Positions 45,554 to 53,586 of a stretch of 64,000 bases of DNA are shown in pieces. Positions within the stretch are counted from its first letter, which is position 1; every line of letters starts with the position of its first letter. The stretch comes from Harmothoe impar (Eukaryota > Annelida > Polychaeta > Phyllodocida > Polynoidae): contig OX381718.1 of the NCBI GenBank assembly GCA_947462335.1, forward strand, positions 45,074,281 to 45,138,280. The letters run 5' to 3'. A model generated the notes under the pieces. It did not search any database. It worked only from the letters and a program-made list of their open reading frames with translations, and had not been told where the DNA came from. The translations under genes were made by a program, and so were the position numbers.

Positions 45554-46885
45554 GTAAGTGTTCATATTACTAGCATCCATCCCGATTGTCACAACGATAG
45601 GTAATCACCTTCTCCAATTAATTCACCACTTAACAGTTTGATTCAGTTCATTTTTCTATTCACCTAGACAGTCGACTATACATACAGGCGCGTGTCCACT
45701 CTGTACACAGTATTGTACATCCCCGCTCTCAAGGCCGGTCCTTTGATGGGTGTCACGGCACCTCGGGCCGATACATATATTTATACACACATATACACGT
45801 ATATAACGCCACGCGACCTCGTGGGTTTTCCAGCCGGTCACCATTAGTCCATCACGTTCCTACATAATTTGGCACACTATTGTGGTGGCACCATTGTTCT
45901 CCATCTTAATTGTAATACACGTCTTACCTTAAGATGGCGTCACTTAATTTCCTCTACCTGCGCAGACATGAAGGAGGCTGCACCCCATTGTTCGATTGGA
46001 CCACACCAATGTCCACTACCAGTATGCAGCGTTGGGAGTGTCCCAGGTGTCCTTGTCCATCAAGCTTAACACCGTTAATGTCCAGCTTCCACTGGAACGC
46101 CCCGGGGCTGGCGATACGGGCTTGAATCACCCGTCCCCCTATGTCATTCTCAGCCTCTTCAAGTTCAGCGGAGACAATGGCCGTGTCTCTGCTGCGCCTG
46201 GTTTCACCCGGCATGTCTAATCAGCGTCAAGTAGACTGATGTGGATCCGATGAGGCGTCGCATCTTAAGTATCATATTCCCCCCCCCCCCCCCCCCCCCT
46301 CCCCCCATCCCATGGTCTTGCCTTATGGCCGTTCATTTTCCCGCCTTATTGTAAGTGATTGGTTCTCCAGATACCCAACGCCGATCATCATAACAACACG
46401 ATTTGTCACATGTCACCAAACATGTTTACTGTAATTGTCCCCTCCGTTTTCTTTGTCCTGACGGAATACATTTATCTCTTTCCCCCCCCCCCCTCCCCCC
46501 TCCCCCCTTTGTCTGTCTTGCTTACAGGATTTATGTCTTTTAAAACGGCTGTCGCTCATTTATTTCCCCTTGGGGTGCCCATCAACTTGTTTGTCCGCCG
46601 GGCACATCAGGTTAGCTCATCACACTTTACCCGCTGTCACCATGTGATAAATCCCCACAGCATCGCCCCAACAGGGTCCCATTGTGTCTCACTCTGCCCC
46701 CAAGGTCAGGGTCCCGGATTCAGAGGGCCTACTGCGTCACTCCAGATCCGGGAGGACAACCTGTTAATCGCCCCCATCTGGTCCACACACGGACGGCATT
46801 GTCGTGTCTCTTTAGGCACTTGACACCCCAGGCCGTCAATTTATTGCCCCTGTATCAAAACATACATAAACCCCTATACTTGTGA
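45554..46885 (+). other. further antisense exon-like segments
   Basis: Donors GTAAGT at 45554 and 46351. A frame ending at a TAA in 46218-46220 reads about 80 residues with strong G/C third-position bias (ALGVSQVSLSIKLNTVNVQL...), without an ATG. A very good acceptor (TTGTCTGTCTTGCTTACAG) ends near 46527 and is followed by an open stretch to CAG/GTTAGC near 46609. A last open frame ends at TGA 46883-46885. Together these suggest the downstream exons of a plus-strand transcript. Exact joins cannot be fixed from sequence alone. Confidence 0.4.
46278..46306. repeat. poly-C tract
   Basis: A run of over 20 C bases with a T interruption; a second C-rich run lies at 46481-46507, in the pyrimidine tract before the acceptor near 46527. 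Confidence 0.9.
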
Positions 46886-47439
46886 TAAACACCATTAATA
46901 TAAAACGTCTTTGTAAAACTGCGCACCATTTTTCTGGTGGTCATTTCTGTGCCTAGCGGAGGACCGCTTATACATCCAACTCTACCAGCGTAATTATAAA
47001 CATGCAATTATATACAGCTATAGGCCCTTCCAGGCAAGCGTTCAGCGCTTGGTCATTGTACGGGACTCCCGGTCCCCTTTTAACTGGTGTTCAGGTCCAC
47101 CTTATGTAGCTATATTTGCCAATCCCCATTACATTCTTGGAACATAATTCCCAAATTACTACAACTGTTTAGCTTGGGCTCTCCTAGCATTACTCCAGAC
47201 GCCCTAGTATAAATTTCTTCCGTTTAGGGTATATAGAATTTCCCTATCTCTGGGGTGCTGAACATCCCAAATTTCTATCCTGTTAGTTAATACTCCAAAA
47301 TTTCACCCTATTAATTGCTAATTAAAAAATATTCCAAATTGCCGATTGCCCCTTAAAATCACTTTTCGCCAATCAGAATATTGAAATCGTCAACTACTGG
47401 TTCTGAGCACTGACCTTATTCAGTTAATCCTGACGAGAA

Positions 47440-47915
47440 AAATATAAGGTCGATTAATAATTTTGGAAAATGAGATTGTCGATTGATAATTTTTTGAAAA
47501 ATGAAATTGTCGATTGATAATTTTGGAAAATGAAATTGTCGATTGATAATTTTGAAAAATGAAATTGTCGATTGATAATTTCGAAAAAATGAAATTGTCG
47601 ATTGATAATTTTGAAAATGAAATTGTCGATTGATAATTTTGAAAAATGAAATTGTCGATTGATAATTTTGAAAATGAAATTGTCGATTGATAATTTTGAA
47701 AAATGAAATTGTCGATTGATAATTTTGAAAAATGAAATTGTCGATTGATAATTTTGAAAAATGAAATTGTCGATTGATAATTTTGAAAAATGAAATTGTC
47801 GATTGATAATTTTGAAAAATGAAATTGTCGATTGATAATTTTGAAAAATGAAATTGTCGATTGATAATTTTGGAAAATGAAATTGTCGATTGATAATTTT
47901 GAAAAATGAAATTTC
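47440..47915. repeat. 28-29-bp minisatellite inside the LTR element
   Basis: About 16 units of GATTGATAATTTTGAAAAATG followed by AAATTGTC, with copy-to-copy A-run length changes. It lies just downstream of pol on the minus strand. The 193-aa frame across it is a repeat by-product. Confidence 0.9.
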
Positions 47916-48204
47916 TTCCTCTGCTTACAGTTGCTCCTCACTCCTCCGAGTTTAACCAATGCCAATATACATTCATGCAGGCATATTGTTCCGTTAAGCA
48001 TATATTATACAGGAATGGCTGGGGTATTTCTGACGGGAAAACTCGTCAGATGGTACCTCTCGCACCACCTACCTGGGCCACCTGGCCACTCACCCCAGCC
48101 AGTACTTTTCTTATCAATATTAATTCATCGTCTAGATCCTGGTACCTGTAGGCGTCCCTACAATTTTCAGAAGTTAGACTGCTCCTCCTTTGCGGTTCCC
48201 AGGT

Positions 48205-51200
48205 CTATGCATTTGCTGCCATCCATTTTAGGGTGGTTTCTCCTTCACCCGCTTCGTCAGCATCCGAGCTGCTGGAGCTGGTGCTCAGTTCCAGTTTTCC
48301 CGGTCTCTCTCTTCTCCTAATAGGCCCAGCCGGGATAAATACGTCCGGTCTTCCCTCGCGTTCTTCGAGGCTATCACTTAACTCACTATCTACTTTGGTG
48401 AGTCTACGGATGTCCGCATCTCGTTTTAACCTTCTTTGTAGTGCCCTAGCTTCACGCTCACTTACTTGTCGGGCTTTCTTATTTTCCTTCATTGCCTGTT
48501 CTAAGGCTTGTTCCTCGAGTACTCTGTTTCTTCGAATTTCACTTGCGCGCTTCTTTTCTCGTTTCTTCTTTTCCCTTTGTTTCTTTTCTTCCTCTTCTGA
48601 TGAGAGGGAACTGGTTTCCTCACTTCCCGCCCACATAGTCTGCTCTGCTCTCTTCCTTGGGTCGGGCCACGTGGTATTTCTTTCTCGTGGGATCTCCACG
48701 GCATTCTCCTTTCGGAGAGTATTTCTGGGCGTTGCCTTGCGGTCGCCTCTTTCAATCTCGCAACTTGTTTGTCGCGGTATATCTCGTGGGTTTTCCACGG
48801 CATTCCCCTTATGGAGAGTATTTCTGGGCGTTGCCTTGCGGTCGCCTCTTTCAATCTCGCAACTTGTTTGTCGCGGTATATCTCGTGGGTTTTCCACGGC
48901 ATTCCCCTTATGGAGAGTATTTCTGGGCGTTGCCTTGCGGTCGCCTCTTTCAATCTCGCAACTTGTTTGTCGCGGTATATCTCGTGGGTTTTCCACGGCA
49001 TTCCCCTTATGGAGAGTATTTCTGGGCGTTGCCTTGCGGTCGCCTCTTTCTGGTGCACCTTTAATTATATTCCTGCCGTCTTGTTCGGCGTATAATACCC
49101 TGACATCTTGGCCGCCTGTTTTGGGTCGACCTGTGTTCTGGGGTTTTTTCTCCTTCCTCTGAAGGGCATCCTGCAGACCAGTCGAGGGTCCTTGCTGATG
49201 TTTGCCATGCGTCGAAATTTGCTGCGAAGAGGAAATTGCGGTGTCCCCTGAGGGATCTTCACCGCTCTCTCTCCGCCCCTCTACTTGACTGGTCTCGGGT
49301 AACTTCTCTGTTCTTTTTACAGCCCTCGTTTTCATGCTATGTCCACGGGCCTCGATTTCTCTACTATCTTCATCCTGTCCTCTCGACATTTGGGATTCCT
49401 CTATAATCCCACTATTTCCAGTGTCCTTGTAGTCATTTCTTCTTCTTCTATCAGGTTGGGGGTTTTCTGCTAAATTTTCTGGTTCTCCTTCCATCGTGGA
49501 ACCTGCTCTTTTCCCATATTGCCGGAGGGGTACTTCCGTACTTCCTTCCTTTGTTTCTCTTTCCTTCAATGGATGATGGGCCTGTTGTCTGCTGAGTCTC
49601 TGATTATCACTTCTGGTGATTGGTCCGGCAATTTTGGTCCTCGGATCTGTCTCAGATTCTTCCCCTTCGCTTTCTAAACACCGGCCCTCATCTGTGTCCT
49701 CTTCTTTGACCTCTCTTTCTTCCTCCTCCGTTCCTTCCTCGGTTTCTCCTGCTTCTACTTCCTCTTCCTCCGGAGGTGGATCCTCGGGTTCCACCTCGGG
49801 TGGAATACAGGGGCTCCAGGGCTCATATGCCCTCTTTATCTTCTGGATGTTCACCAGATGTGGTATTTCCTTCCCAGTATGCAGGGACCTCAACCTCAGC
49901 AGGTGATCTCCCACGGCTTCCTCCACCCGGTAAGGCCCTTTGTACCTGTCCGAGAACTTGGATAGCCGATTGGCTGCACATTGGGGGTCGTAGTACAAAA
50001 CCAAATCCCCTTCCACAAAGGTTCTGGGGTTGGCATTCTTGTCCATTCTTCCTCTGAGTTCACTCTCATACTTGGCCGTATGGTCCCTGGCCATCTGTTC
50101 AAACATCTCAATGCAATGTTTTGTTCTCAGAAACCATTCTTGGTCATCCCCGTAGTCTGGGGAAGGAAGGTCTTCCGGAAATCCCATCGCTGGTGGATCT
50201 CTTCCAAACAGCAGCGCGTATGGCGAGAATCCAGACCGTCCCGACGTCATCGACCTAATTGCAAACAGGCTGGGTCCTATCAGTTCCGGCCAGGTCTCAT
50301 GGTCATCTGAGATGTAGCAGGCAATGATATTCTCAAGACTCTGATGCAATCTCTCCACGCGCCCGTTCGAACGGGGCATTCTGGAGCTGGTGAAGGTTTG
50401 CTTACACGACAACCTGGACGTGATTTCACGGAACATTTTTCCCAGGTACGAGCCGCCTCTATCTGAGTGTAGGTGCTCCACCTTACCATAACGGCACACT
50501 ATCTCCCTCAGGAAGACTGTGGCTGCCGTCCTGGAAGTGCAATCTTTGGTGCTGAACGCCTCGGGCCATCCCGTCAGCATGTCCATGAAGGTCATTATAT
50601 ATTTATGACCATTCTTGGCCTTTCTTAACGGCCCCACAAAATCTGTCTGCACTACTTGCCAAGGATACTGAGGCCTATCCCACGACTTGGCGAGTGCCCT
50701 AAAGTGTGGAGACCTTTTCCTCAGTGCACAACGTTCACACGCGCGAACGTAGTTTACTACGTCAGCATACATGTTCTTCCAGTAGAATCTAGCCATCAAC
50801 TTCTCATTCAGAGCGGTGATTCCAACGTGTCCTCCGCAGAGGATGTCATTGTGTAGTAGATAGAGTACCTTAGGCACCAGGCCAGGTGGCACAATGATTC
50901 GTCCTTTTAAATCTGTGTACCTTTTCCTTCTGCGTGATATTCTCTCATACTTGCACAGAATCCCCTTCTGGCTCACACTCATGTTTTCGCTTTTGGCCAG
51001 TAGCGTTCTACACTGCTCCCAATCCTCCGGGAGCTCGTTGTCTGTCAGGTACCTTATCATGGCACTACACTCGGGATCCCTTGCCTGTTCCTCTCGGATC
51101 TCTTGTTCGTCAATCTCGTCCGTATCTTCCACGAAAGCCATTAACTCACATCCCACCTCGGGTTCGAACTCCTCCTCGTTGCTATTCTCTGCACTTTCAT

Positions 51201-53586
51201 CTCCTTTCTCCATTCGGGAAAGGTAGTCTGGTAAACAGTGGTTTTGTCCTGGTTCATATTTGATTTCATAATCAAAATCGGTCAGGGCCAAGGCCCATCT
51301 CCTGAGCCGTCTAGATGGGGCCTGGTGTGCCTGCTGCAGCAAGGGGATCAGCGGTTGATGATCCGTGACTATGGTGATTCGTCCTCCTTGTAGCATGTCC
51401 TCGAAGTTCTTCAGGGTTTTGACTACTGCCAGTCCCTCTCTTTCGGTCACGGTGTAGTTCATTTCTGCCGCTCCAAAGGTATACCCGTAGTAGGTGATAG
51501 GCCTTAGGATATCATCCACCATATGGCAGATAGCACTGCCACATGCTTTGTCTGAAGCGTCCGCAAGCACGTAGAAGTGCCCTCCGATTTCGGGGTGTAT
51601 CAGCAGCGGAGGAGACACCAAGCGTTTCTGAATATCCCCAAAGGCGTTTTCACACTCCTCTGTCCATTCAAAGGGTATGTTTTTCCTCAACAGTTTGTTC
51701 AGTGGCACGGCTGATTTGGCAAACCCTGGGATGAACGCCCTGTAGTAGTTGCATAATCCCAGGAAGGACTTGACTGTTTTAGGGTTATGTGGCCGCTTGA
51801 ACTCCTTGACCTTATGCAGTATCCTTGGTTGAGTGGTCAGGCCTTCTTTACTGACCACATGCCCCAGAAACTTGATTTCCCCTCTACACCACTCACACTT
51901 GGAGGGTTTCAGCTTTAACCCTGCCTTGTTTAGAGCCTGTAGGACCTTCTCCACGTTGGTCACGTGTTCTTCATAATCTGGGTCAAACACAATTATGTCG
52001 TCCAGGTAGGCCAAACAAATGCGAGGCACTAACCCTCTCAACGCCAGCGACATGACCTTGGTGAATTGCCACGGGGCTCCCACCAACCCGAAGGGTATCC
52101 GTTTCCATTGCCACACTCCGGAAGAGGACTCGAAACAGGTGTACTTTCGACTATCCTCCTCCAACTCACATTGATGGTACCCCGAAAGTAGGTCAAGTGC
52201 TGTAAACACCGTGGGTTTCCTGGATGCCATATACAGGAATAAGCTACGTGTCGTCGGCATCGGGTACTTGTCCTTGGCCGTGAGGAGATTCAAAACCCTG
52301 AAATCGGTGCATATCCGAGGCTTCCCGTCCTTCTTGGTTACCACCACTATCGGGCTCCTCCAAGCACTATTACTCGGCTCTATGACATCCAGATCGAGCA
52401 GCTGTTGTATCTGTTCGTCGATTATGTCCATCTTCTGGGGTGAGTATCGATACGGGCGTGTACTGCAAATCCCTTGAGATTCATCCACTCGGATCTTCAT
52501 AGGTGCCAACGTACAATGTCCGAGTTCCCCCATATCAAAGGCCAACGAATCCATATTCCTCACCAGCATTTCCTTGAAATCGTCCTCCTGTACTGGGCTG
52601 ATACAGGTCTTTCCCAAGTCCAACGCCCTTATCTTCTGTTCCTTCGCTTCTCTGGCCTCCTCCTCATCCTTTTCTGTTTCCTTGCCTCCCGTTTCCCTTT
52701 CGGTGTGCAAGGCATAGAGTTCCGCTTCCAGACCGTCCGTCTCGTCGGAGTCCTTGTTTCTAATTATGTCCATCACGGCACAAATGTCTTTGGTACTTAA
52801 CATGGGCATCTCCTGAGGGGTGGCGTACGCCAACACCTGGCCCCGGTCAACGGTCACTGTCCCAGGTCCCAGGTTTGCCACTTTCATCCACCATTGTCTC
52901 CCCGGGGTATTAATGCATCCTTCCACGCATACAGCCGTGAGATATGATGGTTCAAGCAACATGGCTTCTGCCTCCTCCTGGGTGGTCTCCCTCCAAGGCA
53001 TTACCGCCACTATCTTTTCCTCATATTCTCCCAATTCAATTTCCTCCAGGCTTGATACCGGGCAACCGGTAAACAATTCGACTTTTCTCTCATCCATTTT
53101 AATTTCTGCCTTTAAATTCCCCAATAAATTTCTTCCTAAAACGAGGGGATGAATCAATCCCTTGAGCACATTGAAGGTGTAACACACACCCACCCCACCT
53201 ATAGTGCAGCGGATGCGTATCGTTTCATCCACTGTGCACAAGGACTTATCCCCAAATCTCACCCTTTTCGGTCCGGTTTCTTCTGAACATATTATGTCCT
53301 CCGGGGCTAACTGGTCCCGGACAGTCTGTGAGATAAAACAGTCCGAAGCCCCGGTATCAACCAAACACTGGTGACCCTTGTTTCCAATTTTCAGATTAAT
53401 AAATAAAGGAGAGTTTTCCGTTGATTTTTCCCGATCTGGTCCGTCCATCTGTGTCAACTCCACTTCAATAGATGATACGGACCGGTTAACTAGTTTCTCT
53501 GGTTCTGAAACGAGACCTTCTTTCCTCCGGTTGCTTCGGGTCCTCCACCAGGCGAACTCCCGATGCTTCCCTTCAGCCATCTGCAC
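48205..53586 (-). CDS. pol: Pol polyprotein: protease, reverse transcriptase, RNase H, integrase, long C-terminal tail
   Basis: A 1793-residue intact frame. Protease DTGA at 77-80. RT domain about 350-600 with the catalytic YLDD at 527-530. RNase H about 665-795 (first Asp 676). Integrase zinc site H912, H920, C950, C953, and catalytic D982, D1042, E1078, giving D-D-35-E. A GPY motif lies at 1217-1219. The last ~550 residues are acidic/basic low-complexity, with three perfect 33-residue repeats and a partial fourth (plus strand about 48738-49060, 99-bp period) and a Lys/Glu coiled-coil-like region. The frame overlaps the end of gag by 97 bases in the -1 frame and has no ATG of its own near the start, so it is expected to be made as a Gag-Pol fusion. 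All catalytic residues are present; the tail is unusual for the class. Confidence 0.95.
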   Translation of the reverse strand: MQMAEGKHREFAWWRTRSNRRKEGLVSEPEKLVNRSVSSIEVELTQMDGPDREKSTENSPLFINLKIGNKGHQCLVDTGASDCFISQTVRDQLAPEDIICSEETGPKRVRFGDKSLCTVDETIRIRCTIGGVGVCYTFNVLKGLIHPLVLGRNLLGNLKAEIKMDERKVELFTGCPVSSLEEIELGEYEEKIVAVMPWRETTQEEAEAMLLEPSYLTAVCVEGCINTPGRQWWMKVANLGPGTVTVDRGQVLAYATPQEMPMLSTKDICAVMDIIRNKDSDETDGLEAELYALHTERETGGKETEKDEEEAREAKEQKIRALDLGKTCISPVQEDDFKEMLVRNMDSLAFDMGELGHCTLAPMKIRVDESQGICSTRPYRYSPQKMDIIDEQIQQLLDLDVIEPSNSAWRSPIVVVTKKDGKPRICTDFRVLNLLTAKDKYPMPTTRSLFLYMASRKPTVFTALDLLSGYHQCELEEDSRKYTCFESSSGVWQWKRIPFGLVGAPWQFTKVMSLALRGLVPRICLAYLDDIIVFDPDYEEHVTNVEKVLQALNKAGLKLKPSKCEWCRGEIKFLGHVVSKEGLTTQPRILHKVKEFKRPHNPKTVKSFLGLCNYYRAFIPGFAKSAVPLNKLLRKNIPFEWTEECENAFGDIQKRLVSPPLLIHPEIGGHFYVLADASDKACGSAICHMVDDILRPITYYGYTFGAAEMNYTVTEREGLAVVKTLKNFEDMLQGGRITIVTDHQPLIPLLQQAHQAPSRRLRRWALALTDFDYEIKYEPGQNHCLPDYLSRMEKGDESAENSNEEEFEPEVGCELMAFVEDTDEIDEQEIREEQARDPECSAMIRYLTDNELPEDWEQCRTLLAKSENMSVSQKGILCKYERISRRRKRYTDLKGRIIVPPGLVPKVLYLLHNDILCGGHVGITALNEKLMARFYWKNMYADVVNYVRACERCALRKRSPHFRALAKSWDRPQYPWQVVQTDFVGPLRKAKNGHKYIMTFMDMLTGWPEAFSTKDCTSRTAATVFLREIVCRYGKVEHLHSDRGGSYLGKMFREITSRLSCKQTFTSSRMPRSNGRVERLHQSLENIIACYISDDHETWPELIGPSLFAIRSMTSGRSGFSPYALLFGRDPPAMGFPEDLPSPDYGDDQEWFLRTKHCIEMFEQMARDHTAKYESELRGRMDKNANPRTFVEGDLVLYYDPQCAANRLSKFSDRYKGPYRVEEAVGDHLLRLRSLHTGKEIPHLVNIQKIKRAYEPWSPCIPPEVEPEDPPPEEEEVEAGETEEGTEEEEREVKEEDTDEGRCLESEGEESETDPRTKIAGPITRSDNQRLSRQQAHHPLKERETKEGSTEVPLRQYGKRAGSTMEGEPENLAENPQPDRRRRNDYKDTGNSGIIEESQMSRGQDEDSREIEARGHSMKTRAVKRTEKLPETSQVEGRRESGEDPSGDTAISSSQQISTHGKHQQGPSTGLQDALQRKEKKPQNTGRPKTGGQDVRVLYAEQDGRNIIKGAPERGDRKATPRNTLHKGNAVENPRDIPRQTSCEIERGDRKATPRNTLHKGNAVENPRDIPRQTSCEIERGDRKATPRNTLHKGNAVENPRDIPRQTSCEIERGDRKATPRNTLRKENAVEIPRERNTTWPDPRKRAEQTMWAGSEETSSLSSEEEEKKQREKKKREKKRASEIRRNRVLEEQALEQAMKENKKARQVSEREARALQRRLKRDADIRRLTKVDSELSDSLEEREGRPDVFIPAGPIRRRERPGKLELSTSSSSSDADEAGEGETTLKWMAANA
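48738..49060 (-). repeat. 99-bp tandem repeat in the 3' part of pol
   Basis: Three apparently identical 99-bp copies and a diverged fourth; each encodes 33 residues including KATPRNTLHKGNAVENPRD. In-frame, so it lengthens the protein without breaking it. Confidence 0.9.

Noticed and set aside
45954..46214. 86-aa minus-strand ATG frame
   Set aside because: It looks protein-like, but third-position G/C bias and acceptor sites favour the opposite strand, so it is probably the mirror of an antisense exon.
47420..48001. 193-aa minus-strand frame with repeated peptide
   Set aside because: Produced by the 28-29-bp minisatellite; repeat-length changes and lack of any non-repeat domain argue against a gene.
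48233..49162. 309-aa plus-strand frame opposite the end of pol
   Set aside because: Shadow of the pol C-terminal tail; low-complexity and mirror of the 99-bp repeats. No splice or promoter signal supports it.
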